From Glandiceps talaboti (taxonomy: Eukaryota > Hemichordata > Enteropneusta > Spengelidae): a stretch of 64,000 nucleotides of DNA. The stretch lies in contig NC_135571.1 of assembly GCF_964340395.1 (NCBI RefSeq), positions 8,555,453 through 8,619,452 on the forward strand. Direction: 5' to 3'. Below the pieces are notes generated by a model. It searched no databases and was not told where the DNA came from. It worked only from the letters and a program-made list of their open reading frames with translations. This document shows positions 10,610 through 23,300 of the stretch, in pieces. Made by a program: the position numbers and the translations under genes. Each line of letters starts with the position of its first letter. The stretch's first letter is position 1.

Positions 10610-12198
10610 TGACCACATATTGCAATATTCAATAAAGCACATTTTCTCAAATAAAATTTGTATTCCTAAAACATAGGTTTTTATTCGTTTACTTACACAT
10701 TTGTATTCTTAAAATCTTTTTCTCCATGGTATTAATCAATAATTGCATTGGTCAATTTTGTTGTATTATTCATGTAACGTGACAGTCTATTCATGTATTC
10801 ATTTACTATCCCCAGTTCTAGTTTAGTCCAGGTTCCAATACAATGATCGCACAGATTTGTGTGCTACCTCCTGCAGCGTTCATATAAACATGACGACTTC
10901 CTCGCGTCCCACGTGATTTTAGTTTAAACAGACTGGGGGAGTCATCCTACAAACATGAGAAGGTTGAAGCCGTTTGGTGACGACAGTATGTATGTCAATT
11001 TGTGATGGATTACTAATGATGTGCGTCATTCGTTCTTCACTCACCATGGCATGGGGTCCAAACACACTTGACACCTCTCCTTGGGACCTGAACTAGACTG
11101 GGGATAGTAAATGGAATACTTTGAGTACATAATAAGGTGCCAGACAGGACCTGAGTAGTGGTTCTAAACGGTGTATTTTATTAGTGTTCGTCAAAAATGT
11201 ATTTGTAGTCGTCCAGCTTAACTTTTGTGTTCTAATTTTAATTTTCAATATTGTTAGTGATGAATTATTTATATTTTATCAATTTCTTTTCGTATTGGAC
11301 AAATATTATATTTGTTTGTCATAAACTCTATATCCACATGTTACAATTCTATTTCTGTTATACAAGATAACATCCTTTGTGATGATGTACGCATTGCCTT
11401 TCACGTAAAATAGATTTGTGTTTGTAAAATTTCAATTTGTCTGTGTAAACTTCAATTCGTATTCATGAGTCATGTGCGATATACTATGATATACGTGTGA
11501 ATATTGCAACACATGGTCTGTCATCATCTTAGACAATAATATTGGAGCCTTGTGCATGCTGGTCACATGTAGAATTAAAGCTGCAGGTAGCGTTACAGGA
11601 GTCCGAGTAACGTTACAGGGGTCCGAATACTATATCTGGTCCTATACTGGTAATATAGGCATAAAATTAGGTTTCTCTCCAAAGGCTGTGCTTTCTTGAA
11701 AATTCTCTGTACACTTGTTTCCATCTGATCATGAATTGTCAATTGCAACAATACATTCTGACTTTCAGGAATGGAAGATGTCAGGTGGTGTCTGGTCATT
11801 TTTTCATTTGTTCAAATGTTTATACCTTTGCTTTTCTGGGAGGTAATTTTCTGGGTTTTGGGGGTTGTTTTAAACTGTCATGTCTTTGAAAAGACTTGTG
11901 TGTCACCTTGGTCTTGGCAACGTCGTAAATCACAGCCTCTTTTACGGCACCACCCAAATTATATAATAGCTCTGGTTAACGAGAATGGGTCTTGGCTGCT
12001 AGACACATTTCATCTTTCACCCTTGAAAGTTTATGTGGTAACACACCGTCGCCGTTTGGTTGTTGCTATGGATGTGGTCTTAGTTGCTAGACACACTTAC
12101 ATTCAATTTCGGAATGTTCACTCACTTGACTGTCTTTCAACCTTCTCGAGTAGGTTTAACTATCTTTCACCCTTGGAAATTTATGTGAAGTCAATAAG

Positions 12199-12258
12199 GT
12201 ACGCCGTGACGGGGGCCCCCTCACACATCGGTCAACCCCTCACACGTCTGTATCGATC
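12199..12258 (+). repeat. Dispersed repeat shared with 48737-48795
   Basis: TAAGGTACGCCGTGACGGGG and CACATCGGTCAACCCCTCAC match a segment at 48737-48795 (TAAGGTACGCCGTGATGGAG). Both happen to be open in one frame, giving similar GAPSHIGQPLTR-type peptides, but they are unconnected to any gene. Confidence 0.5.
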
Positions 12259-12560
12259 TGTACCCTTCCCAGCAGGGGAAGCAGGGTTTGCAACCAGATC
12301 TGGTTGCGGCTAGTGACAGATACGTACATAATAAGAGGCATTACAATGACCATGGCCTCAAACTTTTAAGTTGATATATTTAAATTTCTCTGGCGCCGTA
12401 ACCAGACAAATGCGTCATCGATATTAACATACGTTCCGCCCACATCCATGGTATTTCTTACCATGTCATGCATGTGTAAATAGCTATAATCTGTTCACTC
12501 TTGTATAGCAACATATAGTACAGAGTAATATGTCAATAAGTTCTCAGTTTGACCACAACC

Positions 12561-12631
12561 ACCATAGACCCTCCACCCTTACGTGGAGGGTCTATGGTTT
12601 GACCATGGAAGTATGGTTATACTTCTATGGT
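12561..12631. repeat. Two adjacent small perfect hairpins
   Basis: ACCATAGACCCTCCA (12561-12575) pairs perfectly with 12584-12598. ACCATGGAAGTAT (12602-12614) pairs with 12619-12631 with one mismatch. The flanks carry no gene. Confidence 0.75.
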
Positions 12632-13179
12632 TTGACATAGGCATTTACCAAAGTACGTTGGGACGTTGTACTAGCTACCAGCAAAATGTCTGTCGTGCAC
12701 GTGGGTGCCGTAACGAAGTCTTCCCTTGAATTTGGATTAGTTTTGAAAGGTAAGCAGAGAGAATGTCTAGAGGTTTTTTGTACACATGTTTGCGATATGG
12801 TAATGGGAAATGTATGCCTAGCACCTAAAGTCACCTATTTTGTCAAAGGATATCAACCAGGCTGATTGACCCTTTACTAAACCATAGACCCTATGACTAA
12901 ATCGATGACTTTAGAGACAGTCAGTTTCTCCAGCGGGGGGAGGGGTGTGTGTGGATTCTTCCATTGCGCTGACAAAAAGTCACTGACACCCCCCCCCCTC
13001 ATTTAATTCTAAAACATGATGACCCAACCCCCCCCCCCACCCCTCATATATCATATTCACATGACAGGTATTATTTTATTGTTATTCAGTGTGGACTGCT
13101 TGACCGTCTTACAAATTCTTTATAAGATTCTGGGATAGGACTATCTTATAATTATTGACTACACAGGGTAAATATATTC

Positions 13180-14070
13180 AAAAAAGAGTTAAATAGCATA
13201 TTTGACAGTGAAAGGTAGGGGGAAAGCTTGAGAAGGGAATGTGTACACCTCTCATGGGGGGGGGGGTCCTAGGGGGTCTCCCTCTAGAAGCCCTGGAGGT
13301 TTTTTTACTCTGGAAAGTCAATTTTGAGACTATTCAGACACTTTCAGGCAATACTTTGCAAGCTTTACAAAACAGCACCAACATGTAAAAAGCAACTACA
13401 TAGGGTTGAAATATTGTTGAAATATAGTTTGATAGCACCTTCACAGTAAGAGGTAGGGGGAAGAGCTTGAGACTGGGATGTGTACACCTCATGTGGCAGT
13501 GGAGAGGTCCTAGGGGGTCTCCCCCTCGAAGCTCTGGAGGAATTTTTTACTCTTAAAGCCAATTTTAGGCTATTCAGACCCTTTCAAGCAATAACCTCCA
13601 AGCTTTACAAGACAGAAATAACCTCCAAGCTTTACAAGACAGGAAGTATCAGAAACTATTCTTTATATTTTACATTGGGTTGAAATATGTTCTTAAAAAG
13701 TTAAATGACATCCTTATAATAAAGGTCAGCACATCTAATGGTAGTATCATTGGTAGGGGACATTTGGAATTTAAGGCAATTTTAGACTATTTTGGCAAAC
13801 ATGTCACATCTTTAAAAGACAATATCATCTCGTTAGCCTAAGGTGAAAATATTTAAGAAAAGTTTAATACCATTATGACAGTAAAAAGGTTGGTGCATCT
13901 GATTGGTGGTTGAATGCACGAGTGACCTCTGGGGGTGAGGGAATCCTTGGGGTTTTCCCTCTGGCAGATCTGGAGGATTTTTTTGTTTCTATTTATGCAA
14001 TTCTTAGGTTATTCATAGCCTTTAGGGTAATATTTCCAAGCTTTGAAAGCTAATGTAAATGTAAGTTCTA
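13180..14070 (+). repeat. Degenerate tandem repeat, ~230-270-bp unit, about four copies
   Basis: Each unit has GGTAGGGGGAAAGCTTGAGA, then TCCTAGGGGGTCTCCC, CTGGAGGTTTTTTTACTCT, ATTTTGAGACTATTCAGAC and CAAGCTTTACAA. The first two copies are clearest (13185-13420 and 13421-13690), and later ones decay to ~14060. Confidence 0.7.
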
Positions 14071-14462
14071 AATGAGTTACCCATGTCACATAAAAATGGG
14101 CCTGTAACATTGGTATAGGGGCATTAATAATATTGCATGTATAGTAAAGTCACTGGTATGTTAGGGAACTTTAGGTGGTCATACCTAGTGTATAATAGAA
14201 ACTGAAATCTGATGAGATGTGGTGATTTGTAGTGTCAATAACATGTAGTGTCCAAAATAGAAAGTGTGTTAATCCCTTCTGACAAGTTCATAGTGAAGAG
14301 TAGAACAATTTAGATTAACTTCTTTTATAAACTATATATGAAGATTACCATTATGAAACCTTCAAGTTCACTTTTGCCCCAAAGTACAATATATGTGAAG
14401 CATTGATTGTGAAACAGCTAAGTACTTACATGACATGTTCTGTAACTAGAGTGATAGCTAGG

Positions 14463-14528
<66 letters not shown>
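14463..14528. repeat. (TATATG)n microsatellite
   Basis: About eleven tandem hexamers. Confidence 0.95.
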
Positions 14529-14529
<1 letters not shown>

Positions 14530-14684
14530 TTATGTTTGAACTCTTACGTGAAGTAATAAAGAATTAATGTAAGAAACAGGGAGAAGAACAAATATTTACA
14601 TGTACCACATTTCAGACAAGGCTATGTGCCATTGTAGAAAAGGATTTTTATCTTCCATCACAATCCAAAACACAATACCCCCCC

Positions 14685-14815
14685 CCCCATATCCACAATT
14701 TTCAAAACAGCATGACCCCCCCCCCCCCCCCCATGCAAATTTCAAAAACAGGGTGACCCCCCGCCAAGTCACCCCCTCCCCTCAACCCAGCCTAAGAAAC
14801 TAACCGGTCACTTAG
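14685..14815 (-). repeat. C-homopolymer repeat family C, copy 2
   Basis: Reverse complement of the 8484-8640 repeat: poly-C blocks separated by AATTTTCAAAACAGCATGAC, ending AACTAACCGGTC. Confidence 0.6.
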
Positions 14816-14880
14816 GTGCTAGGTATATATTTCCTGTAACCAGTCGGTAATATCGCAAACACATGTGAAGCAACGTATGC

Positions 14881-15088
14881 CAAGTCCTTGTTTGCAACTC
14901 AATAAATTGCAAAAGATTAATAAATGAGTAAAATGTTTGTTATTGTACGAACAATAACAAACTTTTTTTGACATTTTTTAGAAACGTATTGTTTCATATT
15001 GATTTCCAAAGTAGGAAGACATGATAAAATTATTTTGTGAAATAAAAATCTGAAATAAATACCAAATCCTCATCCACATGGTCACTTT
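14881..15088. mobile_element. Long-TIR MITE family B, 5'-truncated copy
   Basis: The core (TTGTACGAACAATAACAAAC) and right arm AGTAGGAAGACATGATAAAA run to TCCTCATCCACATGGTCACT. The left arm is missing. Confidence 0.6.
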
Positions 15089-15904
15089 GAATTAACCGAT
15101 TTTCATTAGTAGCAAACACATATATGGGTTCTTCATGTAAATTTTCAAGCAGAGGAAAATTTCTTCTCTCTAGAATCCAAAATGGCTGCCAAATACTAGT
15201 ATTGTGTTGACACTTTTGGAATGAAGATTGTTGATGTCCTAGGCCTGGCACTTTGTGAACCCCATGGAGAATGTCTTTTATCATTTCAAAAGTACCCCAA
15301 GCAAACTGCAAAGCTTTTAGATATTTGAATGGCTTTGAGATATTTGAATGGCTTTGAATATCAGGAAAAATGGCTACAGAGGTTTCTGTCTAGACGACGT
15401 TGATATGAAAAGGCCTGGTACTAAATACAGATATGTAACAACGACGTCAACTCTAATCATTATATCATGTTTCCATGGCAACCATGCCATCTGATATCGT
15501 GTTTCGTTGATTAATGTGCATGTCAAAGAAAATTATTGATTGGTAACAAATAAATGTCAATTATAGAAAGGAAATATACCTATATGATTACACTGAGCAC
15601 CGCTACCCATAGAGATCTTGATATATTATCCTGTTAGAGTTTTGTGAGACAGGTAGCAATACATGGTTACTATGGTAACGGTGGGTAATTAGCACGCATG
15701 GTTTATGTATTCACGTGTTTTTTGTCGTGAGTTTTAACTGCACATGATGTAGATTTTTTGTATGGTAGAACCATAGATGCTCGTGAAGTTGCTGTATCAT
15801 AGAGAACTGAGCGAATGAGGCCGTTGTAAACCGCTGTAAGCACAATATGCCCAGGAACCGTGCTACAAACAAACAAACAAACTATCAAGTTAACTAAGTA
15901 AACT

Positions 15905-16145
15905 AACTTACTATCAATTAATCAATCAATCAAATTTCTATAGCGCCGATTTCCAGAGCAATGTTCTGTTCAGTAGCGCTGAATTGTTATTAAGCACATG
16001 CTTTGGTGAACAAATAAAGTCTTCAGTTTTGTTTTCAAACAATCCAGGCTGGAGGCTTGGTGAATGTGAAGTGGCAAGAGTTCCATAGTTTGGGGGCAAC
16101 ATATGAGAATGACCGACCTCCATAGGTGACTTGTCTGTAATTTGT
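15905..16145 (-). mobile_element. Non-LTR retrotransposon (CR1/L2-like) 3' fragment
   Basis: Read on the minus strand it gives a frame-broken reverse-transcriptase C-terminus (FSYVAPKLWNS type) followed by a 3' UTR with GGCGCTATAGAAATT and a (GATT)n tail. It is homologous to 27222-27745. 5'-truncated and dead. Confidence 0.65.
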
Positions 16146-16344
16146 TGTTGCGATCAGATTCTTGTTTGTACAGAACATAGAGTGTATGTCAGTGTGTATG
16201 ACTGGAGAAGATCACAAATAAAATAACTAATAACCAATATATGAATAAATTGACGAATATGCTTCAGGAATTGAAATATCATTTTTAAACTCATGGATAA
16301 CGCTATAAACATGTATATATTGTGTATATGGGTCTGTATGTATA

Positions 16345-16520
16345 GTTTGGGGTCACATCCAAACACAGCGCCCTCAACGGCAATCACAATTTCAACCAGG
16401 TCTGTACTACATACGAATAAAATAGGCCTCTAATTAACATGCATAATGTCTAATTCTTGATATTTTAATCACTTTCTGTGATATATTGTTGATTGTCTGA
16501 TCGAGAAAAAAACTCTCCAT
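16345..16520 (+). repeat. Dispersed repeat family E, copy 2
   Basis: CAGCGCCCTCAACGGCAATC, ATACGAATAAAATAGGCC and TAATTAACATG occur in the same order as in the copies at 3262 and 35690. Confidence 0.5.
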
Positions 16521-16780
16521 TTGCTGTTTTTTTCGCAGGCAATAACAGATGTTGATGACAATTACATCATCATGGAGTATCGCACTGATTAACTATGCAA
16601 GTATGCGTAGCTTATATCCCATCATACCATGCTTATATTTATACTGACATTCGTAAACCAAAAATCTGCAGTGAGTCTTTCCCATCGCTATACACACAGG
16701 AGGTCGTATCTTTTCTATGATAATGAGATATTGATAAAAACTAACTGATAAAAACATAAATAAATTAAAAACAATAAGCG

Positions 16781-16866
16781 GGTAATACCAGGGACGTATA
16801 AAAACAAAGGGATTACGCAAGTGAATGTGCGCGTGACCTGTTTATAAATACGTCCCTGGTAATACC
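16781..16866. repeat. Inverted repeat GGTAATACCAGGGACGTAT
   Basis: The left arm 16781-16800 is mirrored near 16846-16866 (ATACGTCCCTGGTAATACC), with a ~45-bp loop containing GCGCGTGACC. Confidence 0.7.
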
Positions 16867-18788
16867 ACAGGATTTAGGAGCTGGCGCTGTAGCTAAATTC
16901 ACCACTAGAGGGCGACATGAGAAGTTCAAATCTGGCCCTAGACATGCCAGATTAGTCTGTATTCAGACGCTGATTATACTTTGTCGTATTCCTAAAAAAA
17001 AAACTTCTGAAATATGTTTTATTTAAATACTAGTTGTGTGCACATACATAACCTATAACATACAATCTAATAGTCAGCCTGCACAATGTCATCAATGCAC
17101 ATACAGAACGCGCGCTACTCACTGAGGATTCAAACACATAAAATGAAATAATCTAGCATCTTGACTTCATGGAACCATATATTGATACATGTATAAGTTC
17201 ACAATTTATCGAATCATATCCTTTAAAGTGAAAAGTTATAAATTTTGATCATTTTGTGAGAAATTCCATAATACGGGGTCACGCACAAATTTAAATTTTA
17301 ATGCGTGTAGACCCCCCGCGAAGTTTAATAGGCTCCCGGTCCCATTGTTCTCCGCGACCTGCGTTCCGACTGGCACGTCCTACGCACACCATGCTTAATT
17401 CTATTAATTTCAGCTGCAACAATAGCAAAAAAGTCAACATGACTGTTGACAGTCTAATGCTAGATGTGTACACAGTGACGAACGCAGTCGATGCGTCAAG
17501 AGCATGCGCGATTTCTTCTACTCCGGCGTTCCAGTTCTTATCTGTGTAACATGTTCATGATGTTTCGGCTTCTATTTATATAAAGTTCATGCCCATTGGC
17601 ATGTTTGTTTATAACAGTTCTTTCATTATCAATCTATAAATAACAGCATAGATAGGAATTCCTGTGACTATACATAGAACATTGAAGAATGGCCTGAAGA
17701 AACTGAACAGATACAAATGATGGAGAGGGTTTAAAAAGGGAAAGCCTTGGGGATAGTCAAAGTAGATGAAAAAAGTCAAAGAGATTGATGAAGTTCGCTG
17801 AAATAGCATGGGAGTGATGTACAATTCACACTTTTCCTGAGCTTCTCATCAGTAGCTAAATGGCCTGTCATTGGTGACTTCAAACTCTTCAATTATTGCC
17901 GATGGTGCAACTTGGAATTCAAATTGAGAAACTCGATTCTTTGCTAAGTAGTTTTTTATGCGTCTGTTTGAGGTCGTACACCTTTGATATTCAGTTTGTA
18001 GAATAAGCGTGGTGTGGGTTGTGGATTTGATGAAAGATACATAACGTTTGCGCAGAAACTTGCGCATTTGCCAAAATTGAAAGACAGGTATTTCGATGTG
18101 AATTCAGTTCTTTTCGGATTGGAGAAAGCTGAATCGGTCCGGAGCATACTGTAGACTATAGCTGGTATAACACTAGCTTAGGGACCCACTTTTTCAGACC
18201 CTTGTTTTTAATCTTGTTTTTTTTGTGAGTGCTTTCATAACCTATGCCGCGTGCAATAGTCATAATTTCTCTTCATTCATTGCTTGCCACCCCCTCCCCG
18301 GCCCCGGTGCTTGGCTGCGTTGATCCCCCTCCCCGTCCCAAACGCGTTGTCTGTCACAAATGACATAAATAACTGTGGGTAAATAAATAAATAAATACAG
18401 ACACTGGTAGTCCCGGGCTGGTAGTGTTCAAAGGGCCCAGACGACTACTATACGACTCGCGACGACGACTGTATTCTTTGCCTTGCGTTAGTACGCAAGC
18501 GCAAGATACTTGTTTACAAGCCAGTACAAGTAATCCCCGCCGGATTACTCGAATGGGTACTGAGTGGAGATGATGGTAGTATACTAGTAATCGTACGTAA
18601 CGCGTTGTATATGAACTAGACTATGGAAGTGAATCCAATGTGAACATATTCTTTTTAATTTTAGTATTTTTCAATTATTACAATAATTTATAAAGAATAA
18701 TACAGTTTATGTATAACTGCGTCAGAGCTATCAAATCAATGGCTTCTGACGTATTACATTTGTAAAAGATATACACGATCGAGGTAAT

Positions 18789-18817
18789 ATTATGTTACCA
18801 TGGAGGTATAACATAAT
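18789..18817. repeat. Small palindrome upstream of cryptochrome
   Basis: ATTATGTTACC, a short centre ATGGA, then GGTATAACATAAT. It shares the CCATGGAGGTAT core with hairpins at 12602 and 54436. It lies ~500 bp upstream of the CRY start codon. Confidence 0.6.
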
Positions 18818-18975
18818 TATAATCGGGTGGCGCCCTATTATATTATATAATTACGTATACTTCAGACAAGTCGCATGTTGGACACGGATCCAACACGCCA
18901 CATTCAACGTGACCCTCTCATTAGCATATATTATGATATTCAAATTACACTATCTCCTTATTTAGAAAACGCTAA

Positions 18976-19264
18976 CCAATCAGAGCGAAGAAAATATTTT
19001 TTGTATAATGACGGGGGTGAGGAAAATAGGTCGCATTTTCATCACGTTGCAGCACACGACTGATAGTGTGTATTGTTATGTGAACGACTCGAGACTTCAA
19101 AACATTATTTTGTTAGTCGCAGATGCCGTTCTCCTGATACGAAGAACATTTCTTATTTTGTCTCACAGCCGAAAATGCTGGTAGCGTTTTTTGCTTTTCC
19201 AAACAACAATCAACGTTTATCTCCGGCAACCTAAACCAAAAACATTACCAACGCGGTTACGTAA
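18976..19264 (+). promoter_or_regulatory. Putative cryptochrome promoter/5' UTR: CCAAT box and D-box
   Basis: An inferred promoter for the cryptochrome. AACCAATCAGAG (CCAAT at 18976-18980) matches the NF-Y consensus, 330 bp upstream of the ATG. TTACGTAA at 19257-19264 is a perfect D-box (PAR-bZIP/E4BP4 site) 42 bp upstream of the ATG. Two short upstream reading frames (ATG at 19123, four codons; ATG at 19175, about 19 codons) would lie in the 5' UTR if transcription starts above them. The transcription start site cannot be placed from sequence alone. Confidence 0.35.
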
Positions 19265-19305
19265 ACCTTTTTGTCAACGTTACACAGAAAAAAAACTTCA
19301 CCAAT

Positions 19306-19502
19306 ATGCCGAAAAGGAAAAGAGGTACGACTTCCACGAAGCGGTCCTGTCTTATCCATTGGTTTCGGAAGGGGCTCCGTTTACACGACAACCCAGCTCT
19401 TCGGGAAGGTCTTCTCTCATCAGGGGTAACGACTTGGCGGTGCGTTTACATTCTTGACCCATGGTTTGCTGGTCAATCTAACAGAGGAATAAACAAATGG
19501 AG
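19306..19502 (+). CDS. CRY: CRY exon 1
   Basis: First ATG in frame; the frame is open upstream to a stop near 19135 without another ATG. Encodes residues 1-65, with a basic N-terminus then [19 protein letters not shown] and [11 protein letters not shown]. Donor AG|GTACGT, phase 2. Confidence 0.9.
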
Positions 19503-20221
19503 GTACGTAACATTTTCTTACGAACTCGTAAACGGTAAACCCATGTTTGCGAAATCATTCGCCTGTAAGTTTGTCGCCGAGCATCTGGTCAGTCCTTGTT
19601 AATGTTCATTTTTTAGTCTTTCCATGTTTTCTCAGTGTTCATGGAGAATGAATTTATTGTTATTTCGAAATTTGTTCACATTTTTTAAAGGTTACAAAAA
19701 ATGTACATGCGATCGCGAGTAGAATATAACACATTGTGTAAGACTCACGCCTACATGTCTTACAGTAAACTGTCACGCGTTTACGTAACCTGCATCTGTA
19801 CAATGTATTCGTTTTCTGTCGTTGTATCAAACGCTTTCATGTTATTTCTAAAAACAAACCCAACCATTACAAAAATTGGCGAGTATTTTCATCAAAATTT
19901 AAAAGATTTGATAGTTCGGTTCATGTACAAGATGATATGGGGTTTTTTTTTACAGACATTATCTTCCCTGTCTGATATATGTTGTTTACGACTTGCGTCA
20001 TTAAAAAATGATAATGCGTTCTCGTTTCTAACCGCCTGCGTTATTGAGCTCCGAATTTTTCTGCTCGTTCTGGATTCTTTCAACCCTGGGTATTAGGATT
20101 TTACAGAATATTGAAAATCGTTTTGTTGACGTCAGTTCAAAGAAATAGGAAACGGTGAGATACACCTTGCAGAAAGTCAGCTACATTTTTTGCCACTTTG
20201 TTTATCTCTCTCCCTCCCTCT

Positions 20222-20301
<80 letters not shown>

Positions 20302-23300
20302 TTTATTTACCTATGTATCTCTGGTTATGCCATACTATGTAAACTTAATATTTTTGTCGCTAGAACATTTTGTGATTTTAACAGTCTCTCGCTAGATCGC
20401 AAAGACCGATTTTTTACATTAAATTTATACGAGAGTGAGACCGTGGCACCGTGTGTACATGAAATGAAGGAATTGTAGTCACTTCGTAATAGTACATGTA
20501 TTCATATTTGCGTTTTTCTTGTCCAGCAAAATAAGCAAAAAACAAGTCTTCGTCAAAAAATTACTGATAGGATATCTGTATGTTATCTTGTGGTACAGCT
20601 TCTTGAATTATGTATCCCTTGTCAAATTGTCAGAATGGAGTCCCGGCTTACTCCATCTGCAAGCTGGACTGATTTATTCTACGGAAATGAAAAAAATGTA
20701 CTTGATTAAAAGCAACTTGTTCGCTCACTGTGGATAGAATTTGTACCATGTTAAATTACCGCAGTTGGTTAACGTATTGTGTCCCGTGGTCTAGTGCGTG
20801 TGTTGTGCTGCATTGTCAAACATGTGACTATCATGTGGTGTGGGTATCATGAATACAAGTGTATACTACAGACTCTCCCAATGTTGGTGGAGGGTCTATG
20901 TGCATACAAATAATGATAATATTTGTGATTAGGATAATTCAGAAAAGGAAAGATTGCTTTTTTGACTAATTTTGCAAATTAAGACAGTTAAATTTTAAGA
21001 CATAGTTGATTTAGGTTTTCTAGTTTCCATGATGGATTGCTATATGGATGAGGACTGGGTATTTATTTTGGAGTTTTAATGTATAAAATAATTTTATCAT
21101 GGCTATATGGATGAGGACTGGATATTTCTTTTTGATTTTTGATTTATAAAATAATTTTATCATGGCTTCCTATTATAATGACTTTTATTATCTAGAATTT
21201 AATTACAAAGTGGGTGACCCTGCAAAAGTGTTATTAACCCAATCTAGCAAAGGACAGTAAAGACCCTTATAAGGAATGATTATTTAAATTAGTAAGATAA
21301 AAACAGTTCAAAAGACAAATATACAACAAAATGTTTTGCAATCAAGCACCTGTATACGTACACAGAAATCACAAGGCAGTGAAGCTATTACAAGATTGCC
21401 ACTGACTGGAAAATATCCTTATTGTTAAGCAGGGGTTCTCTGAGCAATTTTGAAAAATGAAGGGGTTGCCTTATTTACTTACTAATTTGCATATCATTAG
21501 CAAAGCTGCACATTTTAGATCTTAAGATTTGAGAATGAAAAAAAAAACATTTTCAACATTAAAAATCTTCAATTAGATTCTTATTTTTGGCAATGATCCA
21601 TTTAGCAAATGAGAAAAAAAAGTATAAAGAAAATTTCAAATTACTTCAGTTCAACAATTTCAAACTTTAATAATAGTATAATTCATCATGGCAAAACAGA
21701 GGGGTAGCCCCACAAACAGAGGGGTGCTGCATGAAAAGTTAAACAGGGTGGTGCACCCCTCAATTTCAAAAAACCCTCATAAAGAACACTGTTAAGGTAT
21801 ATCACTCATTACCAATACAGCCAACAGATGTGCATGTTTCCTATATGTTTTCTAACCAATCAGAATAAACCATATAAAGTGCTTCACATTATCTGATTTC
21901 AATTAAAAACATACAAATAGTTGGTTGTAATTTAATTGTCCACGAGTCGCCTTTTACCCCAGACCCTGGCTATGAGAATAAAAGAAAAAAGAAGTGCATT
22001 TTAATATTGTATCAGATAATCTCAGGAATATGTCTGGACAGATTTAGATCAACAATTTGTACTGACTGCGAGAATAAACAGCCTCTTATTTCCATTTCAC
22101 GATCGTAAATCGTGGTACAGCATATTCCTTTCATAACCTTGTTTTATGTGACCTTTGTAAACAACATAGCGGGGTTACTCATAAATTCAAGTCATTTGCA
22201 TAAATTGAATGTCGTGGGAAGTCATGCTCCTTTTATCACATCAAACAAATCTGCTTATTCAGTTATTTGAAGAAATTGAAATTTTTTCCCATCAAAATTG
22301 AATTTTTCTGACAAGTTAAAATCTCACTCTGCAAAGTTTGGCGGTAAAGAAGTCCTTGGATTGAAATAAACAACATTTTACAGTGTACACATTTACATGC
22401 CAGGGTACATGCATGTAGAAATCCTTGAAGAGCTTTATATTGGTTATTCATGAATGCAAATTAGCAAGGATGTAACCCCAATTGCTGTGACCCCCTGAAG
22501 ATTACCATAAACCTAGGGGGTCTTTAATCAGCCTTCCTTATATGGTATTAGGTTTTCCATATAAGTCTCTACTACCTTCTGAAGTAATAGTGTACTAAAC
22601 CTATTACATGTATTTTAGAGCCATTACTTTATATGTCACAATCATCAATTATATTCTTGGTATTTGGAAAAAAACACGATTTATTTACCCTGGAAATACG
22701 CAATGTTCATTTTATTTGCATTTACTCGTTAAATTTTCAATACTGTAGCCTTCCAATATCATTATGCTTGTAACAATTTGCCCTTGAACTATTAGACTTC
22801 AGTGCTAAGTGTAATCCTCTGATTGGCATTAATTCACTGGATATATAAATGTATTCACCTCTTATTGTTTTCATACCCTACAACTCTGTAAGGTTTATAG
22901 GACAATAACTGGTCATTTTCAGTTTAACAGTCTGAACTGATTAAGGTGCAGTAGTACTACATGTATAGGCATGATCGATCTGAAATTTGGTTGAAACGTT
23001 CTTAGGGGTGTTTAGATTAAGAATTGTTCATGACAATCCCATCAGTGATATGCAAATTAGTTATAAAAATGTGTCTTTTAGGTCAAAAATCCTTCAAAAC
23101 TACTGAGCAGCTTAGGCTGAAATTTGGTTGGAACATTCTTCAGGGTGTATATATTTAGAATTGTTCATGACATGATGATCCCATCATTGATATGCAAATT
23201 AGGGCTAAAATGTGTATTTTTAGTAAAAAATGTATAATTCCACAATTATTGAGCAGATTAGGTTGAAATTTGGTCGATGCATTCCTAAAGGTGTTTAGAT

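Larger units (their letters stand above)
9047..10640 (+). repeat. Three tandem ~500-560-bp units carrying GA, GACA and GT microsatellites
   Basis: The landmark AAGTCTATATATATAAT occurs at 9146, 9640 and 10204. GGAGTCAGGTTA and TTATTCGTCAAAATATA recur in each unit. Each unit contains its own expanded dinucleotide/tetranucleotide block, so the long low-complexity reading frames here are not genes. Confidence 0.8.
10641..18870. other. Intergenic, GA/GACA locus to cryptochrome promoter
   Basis: No supported gene. The longest frame (11771-12313, 180 codons) has repeat-derived sequence at its 3' end and no recognisable domain. Contents identified separately: small hairpins at 12561-12631, tandem repeats at 13180-14070, a TATATG array, repeat families B, C and E, a LINE tail at 15905-16145, and an inverted repeat at 16781-16866. 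The segments 10650-11590 and 17000-18780 show nothing I can name. Confidence 0.6.

Noticed and set aside
9266-10650. Several 70-115-codon frames of Ser/Leu, Arg/Glu or Asp/Arg/Gln repeats
   Set aside because: Direct translations of GA, GACA and GT microsatellites on both strands; no gene evidence.
11771-12313. 180-codon frame with hydrophobic N-terminus
   Set aside because: No recognisable domain; its 3' part is a dispersed repeat also found at 48737, and its middle contains internal near-repeats (CTAGACACA...). Likely chance.
19191-19457. Alternative frame overlapping CRY exon 1
   Set aside because: Lacks photolyase-family similarity; the exon 1 frame from 19306 is strongly conserved and spliced in phase.
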